Notes under the pieces: generated by a model
Database searches by the model: none
What the model was told of the DNA's origin: nothing
What the model saw: only the letters and a program-made list of their open reading frames with translations
Program-made: the position numbers and the translations under genes
DNA from: Asticcacaulis sp.
GTDB lineage: Bacteria; Pseudomonadota; Alphaproteobacteria; Caulobacterales; Caulobacteraceae
DNA: 10,000 nucleotides
Direction of reading: 5' to 3'
Assembly (NCBI RefSeq): GCF_020217185.1
Contig: NZ_JAIWNX010000015.1
Location: 1 to 10,000, forward strand
Shown: positions 1 to 6,387 of the stretch, piece by piece
Layout: each line of letters begins with the position of its first letter
Position numbering within the stretch: position 1 is the stretch's first letter

Positions 1-72
1 AGTGCCGAGCCCCAACAGGATCAGCAGGGCCACGCCCACGGCCAGGGTCAAACCGACAGGCAGGCGCTTCAT
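1..72 (-). CDS. SURF1-family cytochrome oxidase assembly protein, N-terminal fragment
   Basis: Only the first 24 codons are inside the window; the gene runs off the left edge. The visible residues are a short basic start (MKRLP) followed by one hydrophobic segment ending LILLGLGT. In SURF1 proteins the first transmembrane helix typically ends in a LGxWQ/LGTWQ-type motif, and the sequence stops just at that point. SURF1 (Shy1 in yeast) helps install heme a3/CuB in subunit I of aa3 oxidase and sits in the inner membrane. The start overlaps the DUF983 stop as ATGA, and an AAGGA Shine-Dalgarno lies 9 nt upstream, so the genes are translationally coupled. Position at the end of a cox cluster after coxC and DUF983 is the usual alphaproteobacterial place for SURF1. 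The assignment rests on 24 residues plus context. Confidence 0.75.
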   Translation of the reverse strand, partial: MKRLPVGLTLAVGVALLILLGLGT

Positions 73-440
73 TTAAAGCGATCCTTGTCATTGACTCGGT
101 TTTTGAGCTGCGACGCCACCATCAGCCCCTTGAGCGGCGGCATCAGCCCCAGACTGAGGAAAAGCGCCATAGGCAGCCAGATGATCATATGCAGCCATAA
201 GGGCCAGTCGTGGCTCAGGGCCGTGATCATGAAGCCGAAACAGACGATAAAGCCGACGATCAGAATGACAAAGACGACGGGACCGTCTCCGGTATCCGCC
301 GCCTGAAAATCTGTGTGACACTGGCTGCATTCCGGCGCGACCTTGAGGAAGCCCTTAAAGAGCTTGCCCTGACCGCAGACGGGGCAGCGGCCCCGCGCCG
401 CCGCGAGGAAATTGACCTCGCGGCTATCGGGACCGGCCAT
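69..440 (-). CDS. DUF983 family zinc-ribbon membrane protein
   Basis: A 123-aa protein. Two Cys pairs near the N-terminus (Cys19-x2-Cys22 and Cys38-x2-Cys41) form a zinc-ribbon-like knuckle, followed by two hydrophobic segments at about residues 54-73 and 81-105. This layout is that of DUF983 proteins, often encoded between coxC and SURF1 in alphaproteobacteria. Their biochemical role is not established as far as I know; a part in oxidase assembly or metal handling is inferred from context. The open frame reaches back to 488 inside coxC, but the ATG at 440 is preferred because GGAG lies 7 nt before it (within the last coxC codons) and it leaves a clean 2-bp gap after coxC. It ends with a 4-bp ATGA overlap with SURF1. 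Confidence 0.88.
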   Translation of the reverse strand: MAGPDSREVNFLAAARGRCPVCGQGKLFKGFLKVAPECSQCHTDFQAADTGDGPVVFVILIVGFIVCFGFMITALSHDWPLWLHMIIWLPMALFLSLGLMPPLKGLMVASQLKNRVNDKDRFK

Positions 441-442
441 GC

Positions 443-1333
443 TTAGGCTCCGAAGATGACGTAGATGAAGGCGAACAGGAACAGCCACACCACGTCAACG
501 AAGTGCCAGTACCAGGCCGCCGCTTCGAAACCGAAGTGCTTTTGCGGCGTGAAGCCACCGCGCATGAGGCGGATCAGACAGATCAGCAGGAAGATGGTGC
601 CGATCAGCACGTGGAAGCCATGGAAGCCCGTGGCCATGAAGAAGGCCGAACCGTAAAGACCGGCATTGGCGGCTTCTTCGTTGAAGAACAGGTGATGGTG
701 GACAATGTGATAATATTCAAAGGCCTGCACGCTGGTGAAGATGGCACCCAGCACCACAGTCAGGAACAGGCCCCACTTGGCGCCATTGCGGTCGCCTTCC
801 TGAAGCGCGTGGTGCGCCCAGGTGACGGTCGTGCCCGACAGGAGCAGGAGAAGCGTGTTGAGCAGCGGCAATTGCCAGGCCGAAACAGCCTCAACGCCCG
901 CCGGCATCCAGCCATTCGGATCGGTGCTGCCCGTCGAGGCCCACGCCGTGCGGACCTCCTCGATGGCCGAGGCCACACCCGCGCGGTGTTCGTGGAACAG
1001 GGCCATTTCGAAGAAGACCCAGAACCACGCCACGAAGAACATCACTTCCGAGGCGATGAACATGATCATGCCATAACGCAGGCCGATCTGCACAACCGGC
1101 GTATGGTCACCGGCGCGCGATTCCTTGATGACATCGGCCCACCAGCCCCACATCACGTAAAGCACGCCCAGCAGACCGATACCGAAGACCACCGGGGTCT
1201 TTTCGATGCCGAACAGGCCCTTCATCCAGATCACCAGACCGATGAACATGACCACGGAGAACAGCGAACCGAGCAGCGGCCACGGGCTGGGGTTGATAAT
1301 GTGATAATCGTGTTTGACGGCGTCGTTAGACAT
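443..1333 (-). CDS. coxC: cytochrome c oxidase subunit III (aa3-type)
   Basis: A 296-aa integral membrane protein with about seven hydrophobic segments, the usual size for bacterial subunit III (CtaE/CoxC). Recognisable conserved stretches are [15 protein letters not shown] with the buried Glu96 of helix [14 protein letters not shown] (about 235-245) and [19 protein letters not shown] (266-284). Subunit III carries no metal; in the family it binds lipid, stabilises the catalytic subunit and supports proton uptake into the D pathway. The start is the ATG at 1333, with GAGGTG 11 nt upstream. A TTG three codons earlier (1342) also opens the frame but falls too close to that ribosome site. It is preceded by a 183-bp gap after ctaG and followed 2 bp later by DUF983. 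The residues about 115-150 between helices III and IV form a polar insert ([17 protein letters not shown]), commonly variable in length. Confidence 0.97.
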   Translation of the reverse strand: MSNDAVKHDYHIINPSPWPLLGSLFSVVMFIGLVIWMKGLFGIEKTPVVFGIGLLGVLYVMWGWWADVIKESRAGDHTPVVQIGLRYGMIMFIASEVMFFVAWFWVFFEMALFHEHRAGVASAIEEVRTAWASTGSTDPNGWMPAGVEAVSAWQLPLLNTLLLLLSGTTVTWAHHALQEGDRNGAKWGLFLTVVLGAIFTSVQAFEYYHIVHHHLFFNEEAANAGLYGSAFFMATGFHGFHVLIGTIFLLICLIRLMRGGFTPQKHFGFEAAAWYWHFVDVVWLFLFAFIYVIFGA

Positions 1334-1342
1334 AGTCGGCAA

Positions 1343-1350
1343 CTCACCTC
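1343..1350 (-). promoter_or_regulatory. ribosome binding site of coxC
   Basis: Minus strand reads GAGGTGAG, ending 9 nt before the ATG at 1333. It matches the anti-Shine-Dalgarno sequence well and decides in favour of ATG 1333 over the TTG at 1342, which would be only 0-2 nt from this site. Confidence 0.6.
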
Positions 1351-1441
1351 GATGCGCCGTGTCCCCCTGTATCGGACACTGACGGTTCCGTTATATGATT
1401 AGACCTTGAGTCTTAGGGCAAATCGGCTGTGAACACAATCC

Positions 1442-1472
1442 GGCCACCCTGTTTTTATGGGGCTGTGGCCCC
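1442..1472 (-). other. overlapping inverted repeats in the ctaG-coxC spacer
   Basis: Two mutually exclusive stems share this stretch: GGCCAC (1442-1447) with GTGGCC (1465-1470), 17-nt loop, and GGGGC (1459-1463) with GCCCC (1468-1472), 4-nt loop. On the minus strand the short stem is followed by ATAAAAACAGG, not a U-run, so it does not qualify as an intrinsic terminator. It could be an mRNA stability or processing element, or chance in GC-rich DNA. Confidence 0.3.
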
Positions 1473-1491
1473 GTAGCAAACAAATTCAACT

Positions 1492-1520
1492 ACGCTTTAC
1501 AAGAGACTGAAACGCTTTAC
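1492..1520. repeat. 9-bp direct repeat ACGCTTTAC across the ctaG stop
   Basis: ACGCTTTAC occurs at 1492-1500 and exactly again at 1512-1520, a 20-bp period (about two helical turns). The second copy includes the ctaG stop codon (minus strand GTAAAGCGT). The rest of the 183-bp gap 1334-1516 holds no convincing gene. It has a TATAAC hexamer on the minus strand near 1393 without a good -35, so an internal coxC promoter is possible but unproven. Confidence 0.4.
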
Positions 1521-2053
1521 TTTTTGACCACCTGAGACGGAAAGAAGGTATAGGACAGGGTCACGTCCTTGGTGTTCTTTGCGTCAATGTCTTCCAGCAT
1601 CTTCGGATCAACATAATAGACGACGGGGAAGGTGCGTTCCTCGCCGGGCTGCAAGGTCTGATCCGTAAAGCAGAAGCACTGCAATTTCATGAAGTAGCCG
1701 CCCATCGCTTCGGGCAGCACATTGTAGCTGGCGCGACCGGTGAGCGGCACATCCGCATCGTTGCGCACCGTGAAATAGATCATGTTGGTCTTGCCGAGCA
1801 GCGTGTTCTGCACCGGGCGTTCGACCTTGAAACTCCAAGGAATATTGTTGGCATTGGTGTCGAAATAGACGCGAATCTTGCGGTCGAGTACCACCGAGGA
1901 CTCGGTTTCCACGCGCTGCGTCGTGCCATCAAAGCCCGTCACCTGACAAAACAGGCGATAAAGGGGCACCGAGGCATAGGCCAGACCGAACATACCCAAC
2001 AGACCGGCCAGACACCACGCGGCAACCTTCTGATTACGGGTCAGTTTTTTCAT
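1517..2053 (-). CDS. ctaG: cytochrome c oxidase assembly protein CtaG (Cox11 family)
   Basis: A 178-aa protein of normal CtaG length. One N-terminal membrane anchor (about residues 10-30) precedes a periplasmic immunoglobulin-like domain. The CFCF copper motif is present with Cys126 and Cys128, and the conserved juxtamembrane Cys36 (LFCQVTGFDG) is present too. In the family these thiolates bind Cu(I), which is delivered to the CuB site of CoxA. The N-terminus (KKLTRNQKVAAW) has the typical positive-inside charge. The ATG at 2053 overlaps the stop of the upstream small membrane gene as ATGA, and no strong Shine-Dalgarno is visible, so translation is probably coupled. It is followed by a 183-bp gap before coxC, the longest break in the lower part of the cluster. 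Confidence 0.97.
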   Translation of the reverse strand: MKKLTRNQKVAAWCLAGLLGMFGLAYASVPLYRLFCQVTGFDGTTQRVETESSVVLDRKIRVYFDTNANNIPWSFKVERPVQNTLLGKTNMIYFTVRNDADVPLTGRASYNVLPEAMGGYFMKLQCFCFTDQTLQPGEERTFPVVYYVDPKMLEDIDAKNTKDVTLSYTFFPSQVVKK

Positions 2054-2223
2054 CCGCCGTGCGCCGCCTGTACGCCTTGCGTCATACGGATGATGGAAAC
2101 CAGAAACACCAGTACCACAAAGGCCAGGAGGCCCAGCCCGATGGCGATGTTGCGGCGCTTCTGGGCGGCCAGATAGGCCTTCTTGTCATCTTCGGGGGTG
2201 GTCAGAACGTCCTTGTCAACCAT
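2050..2223 (-). CDS. small single-span membrane protein of the cox cluster (CoxF-like position)
   Basis: A 57-aa ORF lying between ctaB and ctaG. It starts at ATG 2223, 4 bp after the ctaB stop, with GGGAG 10 nt upstream inside the end of ctaB, and ends in an ATGA overlap with ctaG. The protein has a charged N-terminal half (residues 1-25, rich in Asp, Lys and Arg), basic QKRRN at 21-25, one hydrophobic helix (about 26-45) and a short polar tail (RMTQGVQAAHGG). Positive-inside charge predicts N-in/C-out topology. Alphaproteobacterial cox clusters commonly carry a short one-helix gene at this spot, sometimes labelled CoxF or left hypothetical. A function in oxidase assembly next to CtaG is inferred from context only. 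The good start signals on both sides argue that it is a real gene. Confidence 0.85.
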   Translation of the reverse strand: MVDKDVLTTPEDDKKAYLAAQKRRNIAIGLGLLAFVVLVFLVSIIRMTQGVQAAHGG

Positions 2224-2227
2224 TGGC

Positions 2228-3196
2228 TCAGGCTCCCATGAAGGCGTGATGGATCAACAGGGCGGCGAAAAGCGCCGTCAGGTACAGGATAGAAAAGGCA
2301 AACAGGTTGCGCGCGGCCAGCGCTTCCTTCTTGACGTCGTAAAGCGAATTTTCACCCCCTTCGGGATGATCACCCGCCCGCGACAGGAACAGACGCACGG
2401 CCAGAAAGATGAAAAAGGCCCCGCCCAGAACCGACACGACGGCGTAGATCATGCCGCCCATGCTGAACGCGATGGGCAGACAGGCCACCGGGGCCATGAT
2501 CAGGCTGTAGATCAGGATTTGCAGGCGGGTCGATTTGGCACCCCTGGCCACCGGCATCATCGGGATACCGGCCTTGGCGTAATCTTCGGCGGTGTAGAGG
2601 GCCAGTGCCCAGCTATGCGGCGGGGTCCACAGAAAGATGATGGCGAACAGCACCCAGGCCTCCACAGGCGCGTGGCCCGTGGCGGCGGCCCAGCCGATCA
2701 CCGGTGGAAAGGCCCCGGCCGCGCCCCCGATGACGATATTTTGCGGCGTGCGGCGCTTCAGAACAATCGTATAAAAAACAACATAGTAAAGGATGGTCAG
2801 GGCCAGAAGACCGGCAGCCACCGCATTTATGGCCAGCCACATCATGGCCACCGACAAAAAGGCCAGCACGCCGCCAAAGGCCATGGCGTCGGATTTGGTG
2901 ACGCGGCCTGACGCCACCGGACGCCCGCGGGTGCGGCGCATCAGGGCATCGGTTTCGCCTTCGATGGCCATGTTCAGCGCGCCGGCGGCCCCGGCCCCCA
3001 AGGCAATACACAGAACCGCGATAAAGGCCAGAAACGGGTCCATCTTTTGCGGCGCGACGACCAGACCGGTCAGGCCGGTGAACACCACCAGCGACATGAC
3101 GCGCGGTTTCAGCAGTTGAAAATAGTCCGCCGGCAGGCCGCGCAGGGCCTTCTCCCCGTAGGCGGGGTGGCTCGGTTCGGACTTGGGCGTTGTCAT
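2228..3196 (-). CDS. ctaB: protoheme IX farnesyltransferase (heme O synthase)
   Basis: A 322-aa polytopic UbiA-family prenyltransferase that adds farnesyl from farnesyl diphosphate to heme b, giving heme O, the precursor of heme A. The conserved N-terminal LLKPRVMSLVVFTGLTG (28-44) is present. The first acidic motif is N75-xxx-E79-x-E81-x-D83-ALMRRTRGRP, and the second region reads DYAKAGIPMMPVARG (205-219). About eight or nine membrane segments follow. Glu replaces Asp at the first positions of motif one. The ATG at 3196 gives a length close to the family norm; an in-frame GTG at 3232 would add 12 residues (MNPEPVTPKPVN). Neither start has a convincing ribosome site. A terminator-like hairpin lies between this gene and coxA. 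Heme A synthase (ctaA), the next step, is not in view. Confidence 0.95.
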   Translation of the reverse strand: MTTPKSEPSHPAYGEKALRGLPADYFQLLKPRVMSLVVFTGLTGLVVAPQKMDPFLAFIAVLCIALGAGAAGALNMAIEGETDALMRRTRGRPVASGRVTKSDAMAFGGVLAFLSVAMMWLAINAVAAGLLALTILYYVVFYTIVLKRRTPQNIVIGGAAGAFPPVIGWAAATGHAPVEAWVLFAIIFLWTPPHSWALALYTAEDYAKAGIPMMPVARGAKSTRLQILIYSLIMAPVACLPIAFSMGGMIYAVVSVLGGAFFIFLAVRLFLSRAGDHPEGGENSLYDVKKEALAARNLFAFSILYLTALFAALLIHHAFMGA

Positions 3197-3242
3197 ATTC
3201 ACCGGCTTTGGGGTCACGGGCTCAGGGTTCACAGTGGGTACT

Positions 3243-3282
3243 CGTAAAATAAAGGGGATGACGACCTCCGGCCTTCATCCCC
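3243..3282 (-). terminator. intrinsic terminator or attenuator between coxA and ctaB
   Basis: On the minus strand an 8-bp perfect stem GGGGATGA...TCATCCCC (arms 3275-3282 and 3254-3261, 13-nt loop) is followed directly by TTTATTTTACG (3253-3243). A GC-rich stem with a U-rich tail is the standard Rho-independent pattern. It lies 35 bp after the coxA stop and 11 bp before the GTG alternative start of ctaB. Partial termination here would make coxB-coxA mRNA more abundant than the assembly-gene mRNA. Confidence 0.7.
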
Positions 3283-3297
3283 CATACTATAGCCTGC

Positions 3298-3311
3298 CGC
3301 CCGTTCGGGCG
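3298..3311 (-). other. short stem-loop just after the coxA stop
   Basis: CGCCCG (3298-3303) and CGGGCG (3306-3311) form a perfect inverted repeat, realistically a 5-bp stem with a GAAC loop on the minus-strand RNA. It starts 6 nt after the coxA stop codon and precedes the terminator-like hairpin by 15 nt. It has no U-tract, so a 3'-end protecting or stabilising role is more likely than termination. Confidence 0.4.
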
Positions 3312-3317
3312 AAGCGC

Positions 3318-5000
3318 TTAGTGATGGCCGTCTTCGTCCTTGATCACCGGCAGTTCAGAGAACTGGTGATAGGGCGGCGGAGACGACAGGGTCCATTCGA
3401 GCGTGGTAGCGCCCTCACCCCACGGATTGGCCTCGGCCTTGCGGCGGCGGATGACCGACTCGACGATCATGACCAGGAAGACCAGGACACCGATAGCGGT
3501 GATGACATAACCGATCGACGAAATCTGGTTCCAGTAGGTGTAGCCTTCCGGATAATCGACGTAACGGCGCGGCATCCCCTGAAGGCCCAGGAAGTGCTGC
3601 GGGAAGAAGACGACATTGACGCCGACGAACATCAGCCAGAAGTGAATCTGACCCAGAAGCTCGTTGTACTTGATGCCGAACATCTTCTCGTACCAGTAGT
3701 AGAAGCCGCAGAAGATGGCGAACACCGCCCCCAGCGACAGCACGTAGTGGAAGTGCGCCACGACATAGTAGGTGTCGTGCAGGCTGTAGTCGATACCGGC
3801 GTTGGAGAGAACCACGCCCGTAACGCCACCGACGGTGAACAGGAAGATGAAGCCGATGGCCCACAGCATGGGCACTTTGAAGTCCAGCGAGCCGCCCCAC
3901 ATGGTGGCGATCCACGAGAAGATCTTCACACCCGTCGGCACCGCGATGACCATGGTCGCCATCACGAAATAGGCGCGCAGGTTGAAGCCCATGCCAACCG
4001 TGTACATGTGGTGGGCCCACACGATGAAGCCGACGAAGCCGATGGCAACCATGGCGTAGGCCATGGCGAGATAGCCGAAGACGGGCTTTTTCGAGAAGGT
4101 CGAAACCACGTGGCTGATGATACCGAAGCCCGGCAGGATGAGGATATACACTTCCGGGTGGCCGAAGAACCAGAACAGGTGCTGGTACATGACCGGATCC
4201 CCACCGCCCGCCGGATCGAAGAAGGCGGTGCCGAAGTTACGGTCGGTCAGGAGCATGGTGATGGCACCAGCGAAGACCGGCAGCGACAGCAGCAGCAGGA
4301 AGGCGGTGACCAGCACCGACCACGCAAACAGCGGCATACGGTGCAGGGTCATGCCCGGCGCGCGCATGTTGAAGATGGTGGTGATGAAGTTGATCGCCCC
4401 CAGGATCGACGACGCGCCTGACAGGTGGAACGAGAAAATGATCAGGTCAAAGGCCGCACCGGGGCTGCCCTTATTGGCCGACATCGGCGGATACATGGTC
4501 CAGCCACCGCCGAAGCCGTGCTCCGACGCGCCGCCCGGTCCGCCCGGCACGAAGATCGACACCATCAGCAGGATGAAGGAGGCGACCAGCAGCCAGAAGG
4601 AGATGTTGTTGAGGCGCGGGAAGGCCATGTCCGGCGCACCGATCATGATCGGCACAAACCAGTTACCAAAGCCGCCGATCATGGCCGGCATGACCATGAA
4701 GAAGATCATCAGAACGGCGTGAGCGGTGACGACCGAGTTATAGCCGTGCTTGCCTTCGAAGACATTAAGCTGATCGAGCAGCGAGCCCGGTACGAAGACC
4801 TGAAGGCCGGGTTCATAAAGCTCCCAGCGGATCAGGCCCGACAGCGCGCCGCCCAGAAGACCGGCGAAGATGGCGAAGATCAGGTAGAGCGTGCCGATGT
4901 CCTTATGGTTGGTGGACAGGAACCAGCGCGCGAAGAAGCCGGGTTTGTGGTCGTGATCGTCGTGATGATGATCGTGAACGACAGAAGCATTCGATGCCAT
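3318..5000 (-). CDS. coxA: cytochrome c oxidase subunit I (aa3-type, A1 heme-copper oxidase)
   Basis: A 560-aa catalytic subunit with about 12 membrane helices. All metal ligands are visible: His94 and His418 for heme a, His416 for heme a3, and His281, His330 and His331 for CuB, with Tyr285 in GHPEVY as the cross-linked partner. The D-channel entry Asp124 ([12 protein letters not shown]), gating Glu283 and K-channel Lys359 (PTGVKIFSW) mark the A1 subclass, which reduces O2 to water and pumps protons. His408/Asp409 near the Mg site are present. The N-terminus is His/Asp rich (residues 9-19), before the conserved [11 protein letters not shown]. The ATG at 5000 is chosen because the protein then starts at normal length, 23 nt after the coxB stop, with an AAGAGAG stretch upstream. 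The open frame continues antisense-like into coxB to 5288, but that part has no family similarity. Confidence 0.98.
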   Translation of the reverse strand: MASNASVVHDHHHDDHDHKPGFFARWFLSTNHKDIGTLYLIFAIFAGLLGGALSGLIRWELYEPGLQVFVPGSLLDQLNVFEGKHGYNSVVTAHAVLMIFFMVMPAMIGGFGNWFVPIMIGAPDMAFPRLNNISFWLLVASFILLMVSIFVPGGPGGASEHGFGGGWTMYPPMSANKGSPGAAFDLIIFSFHLSGASSILGAINFITTIFNMRAPGMTLHRMPLFAWSVLVTAFLLLLSLPVFAGAITMLLTDRNFGTAFFDPAGGGDPVMYQHLFWFFGHPEVYILILPGFGIISHVVSTFSKKPVFGYLAMAYAMVAIGFVGFIVWAHHMYTVGMGFNLRAYFVMATMVIAVPTGVKIFSWIATMWGGSLDFKVPMLWAIGFIFLFTVGGVTGVVLSNAGIDYSLHDTYYVVAHFHYVLSLGAVFAIFCGFYYWYEKMFGIKYNELLGQIHFWLMFVGVNVVFFPQHFLGLQGMPRRYVDYPEGYTYWNQISSIGYVITAIGVLVFLVMIVESVIRRRKAEANPWGEGATTLEWTLSSPPPYHQFSELPVIKDEDGHH

Positions 5001-5023
5001 GACGAGCGTCTCTCTTACCTGAA

Positions 5024-6004
5024 TTATTGAACGGCGGGAGCCGCGGCCGAGGCCGCTGCGTCCGCTTCTGCCGGGGCTGCGGCCGAAGCCGTCGCCGATG
5101 CGTCTGCCGAAGCGGCAGCGTTTGCCGCCGCCTGCTGGGCTGCCGCTGCGGCCGCCGCTTCTTCGGCGGCGATCATGGCCTTGGTCTTGCCACCCGCCTT
5201 GATGATGTAGGCGTCGAATTCCTTTTCGCTGACCACGCGAATGGCGATCGGCATATAGGCGTGATCGACACCACACAGTTCCGAGCACTGACCGTAGTAG
5301 ATGCCGGGCTTTTCGGCCTTGAACCAGGTCGAGTTCAGACGACCGGGAATGGCGTCGGTCTTCAGACCGAAGGCCGGCAGGGCGAAGGAGTGGATGACGT
5401 CATAGCCGGTGACCTGCACCTGAACGACCTTGTTGACCGGCACGATCAGCTCATTATCGACGCCGAGCAGGAAGGGCACCTTGGCCGCGTGCGCGGTCTT
5501 CAGTTCGCGCGCTTCGGGCAGCAGGCGCGATTCGACGCCTTCGACCCCCAGTTCCGGATAGTCATAAGCCCAGTACCACTGATAGCCCGTAGCCTTCACC
5601 ACGACATCCGGGGTCGGCATGTCGTTATATTTGCGCAGCAGCGAGAAGGAAAAGAAGGCGATGAAGACAAGGATCAGGACCGGGATAACCGTCCACAGAA
5701 TCTCGATGGCCGTATTGTGCGAGAAGCTGGCCGGCTTCGGATTGGCGCGCTTGTTGTAGCGCAGCACGATCCAGATCAGCAGCGCCAGCACGAACAGCAC
5801 GATAACCGTGATGATCGGCAGCAAGATGATGTCGTGAAACCAGATAGCGTCGTGTTTCAGCGGGGCAGCGCCCGGCTGAAGACCGAGCGACTTGTCGGTC
5901 GGTTGCCCCAGTTTTTCCTGAGCCCAGACGGCTCCGGCCCCCAATGCTCCTGCAAGGGCAGTCATCACGGCGGCGGTCCCTGCCATCAGCCTTCGGATGC
6001 GCAT
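5024..6004 (-). CDS. coxB: cytochrome c oxidase subunit II
   Basis: A 326-aa subunit that accepts electrons from cytochrome c. A signal peptide (1-28, AVWA|QE) is followed by two membrane helices (about 57-82 and 102-122) and a periplasmic cupredoxin domain. The binuclear CuA ligands are complete: His205, Cys240, Glu242, Cys244, His248 and Met251, in [14 protein letters not shown]. The aromatic electron entry patch [10 protein letters not shown] is at 141-150. There is no fused cytochrome c domain. The C-terminus (about 277-326) is an odd Ala-rich tail with scattered Ser, Asp, Glu and Gln, encoded by GCC/GCG runs, not part of the core fold. The ATG at 6004 has AGGG 9 nt upstream. It is the first gene of the cluster and faces tldD across 383 bp. 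Confidence 0.97.
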   Translation of the reverse strand: MRIRRLMAGTAAVMTALAGALGAGAVWAQEKLGQPTDKSLGLQPGAAPLKHDAIWFHDIILLPIITVIVLFVLALLIWIVLRYNKRANPKPASFSHNTAIEILWTVIPVLILVFIAFFSFSLLRKYNDMPTPDVVVKATGYQWYWAYDYPELGVEGVESRLLPEARELKTAHAAKVPFLLGVDNELIVPVNKVVQVQVTGYDVIHSFALPAFGLKTDAIPGRLNSTWFKAEKPGIYYGQCSELCGVDHAYMPIAIRVVSEKEFDAYIIKAGGKTKAMIAAEEAAAAAAAQQAAANAAASADASATASAAAPAEADAAASAAAPAVQ

Positions 6005-6074
6005 TCCTTCAATCCCTAACTGTGGGTGCCCGGCGCGCCTGCCTTCTCGTGAGCAGGAGTTTCCGCGCAGTCCC

Positions 6075-6103
6075 GTTTAATCCTCGGTATTCGGGCGCGA
6101 CAA
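6075..6103 (-). promoter_or_regulatory. candidate coxB promoter
   Basis: On the minus strand TTGTCGC (6103-6097), 14 bp, then GATTAAAC (6082-6075). Compared with the Caulobacter housekeeping consensus as I remember it (TTGACGS, 10-14 bp, GCTANAWC) the -35 matches 6 of 7 and the -10 matches 5 of 7 defined positions. It would give a leader of about 65 nt, which also contains a weak CCTGC/GCAGG hairpin (6038-6057). Not tested; chance matches are possible. Confidence 0.35.
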
Positions 6104-6106
6104 TGG

Positions 6107-6119
6107 GTCCCAATGGGAC
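6107..6119. promoter_or_regulatory. 13-bp inverted repeat next to the putative coxB -35 (operator-like)
   Basis: GTCCCA-A-TGGGAC is a perfect inverted repeat with one central base. It is embedded in an imperfect tandem duplication CAATGGGTCC / CAATGGGACA (6101-6120). It lies immediately upstream of the candidate coxB -35 box, a usual place for an activator site. The binding protein is unknown; it does not look like a FixK/FNR (TTGAT-N4-ATCAA) box. Confidence 0.35.
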
Positions 6120-6156
6120 ACATGGTCTCACCCCGTTCTTCCCCATTAATGCCATA

Positions 6157-6171
6157 TTTGCAAAATGCAAA
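6157..6171. repeat. inverted repeat TTTGCA-AAA-TGCAAA
   Basis: A perfect 6-bp inverted repeat with a 3-bp AAA centre. The hexamer TGCAAA or its complement occurs again at 6200-6205 and 6246-6251, so four copies fall within 95 bp of an otherwise GC-rich spacer. It may be a binding site for a dimeric regulator acting on coxB or tldD. Confidence 0.35.
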
Positions 6172-6193
6172 GGCCTAAAAGCAAGGCAACACC

Positions 6194-6211
6194 ACTGTCT
6201 GCAAAGACAGT
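6194..6211 (+). other. hairpin ACTGTCT-GCAA-AGACAGT in the coxB-tldD spacer
   Basis: A perfect 7-bp stem with a GCAA loop, which on the plus strand is a GNRA tetraloop. An outer GCAA (6186-6189 region) and TTGC (6211-6214) could extend it across a bulge. No U-tract follows (TTGCGTTCTGG), so it is not a standard terminator. It is either a DNA palindrome for protein binding or an RNA structure of an unmapped transcript. Apart from this and the neighbouring elements, the 383-bp gap 6005-6387 shows no convincing gene. Confidence 0.4.
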
Positions 6212-6331
6212 TGCGTTCTGGTACGGCTCAGGGGCGAATATGGCTTTTGCACAGGCCGCACCTGCGCGCTTTTGTCGCGCCCCCTCACCCCTTCAGGGCC
6301 ACGCGCGCGAAACTCGGGTTCATAGTCTCTG

Positions 6332-6358
6332 TTCAAGCGCCGCACGGCGTCCTACATA
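6332..6358 (+). promoter_or_regulatory. candidate tldD promoter
   Basis: TTCAAGC (6332-6338), 12 bp, then CCTACATA (6351-6358). Each element matches 5 of 7 defined positions of the Caulobacter-type consensus (from memory). A start near 6365 would leave about 23 nt of leader before the tldD ATG. No strong Shine-Dalgarno is visible upstream of that ATG. Confidence 0.3.
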
Positions 6359-6387
6359 GGGCACAGTGTTTCATTTGGTATGTGCTT

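Noticed and set aside
503..1402. A 299-codon plus-strand open frame opposite coxC
   Set aside because: It mirrors coxC codon by codon, has low-complexity charged composition and no recognisable domain. Long antisense frames are common opposite GC-rich genes.
1428..1437. TGTGAACACA as a CRP-type site
   Set aside because: The spacing between TGTG and CACA is 2 bp, not the 6-8 bp of CRP/FNR sites.
1459..1472. GGGGC-TGTG-GCCCC as an intrinsic terminator after ctaG
   Set aside because: No U-tract follows on either strand, and the stem is only 5 bp.
3284..3294. GCTATAGT on the minus strand resembling a -10 box before ctaB
   Set aside because: No -35 element at the right spacing and it sits between two hairpins just before the terminator, so transcripts would be cut short.
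3183..4421. A 412-codon plus-strand open frame opposite coxA and ctaB
   Set aside because: The translation is rich in Asp, Glu, His and Arg without domains, and the opposite strand encodes clear, conserved CoxA.
5001..5288. Extension of the CoxA frame 96 codons upstream into coxB
   Set aside because: The extra residues are the shifted reading of the coxB 3' end and have no similarity to subunit I; the ATG at 5000 gives a normal N-terminus.
6075..6090. Possible CtrA site (TTAA-N7-TTAA) around TTTAATCCTCGGTATT
   Set aside because: The second half is TATT rather than TTAA, so the match is incomplete and uninformative.
5944..6387. Extension of the TldD frame 148 codons upstream
   Set aside because: It crosses the promoter region and the coxB start, has no TldD similarity, and TldD from 6388 is already full length.
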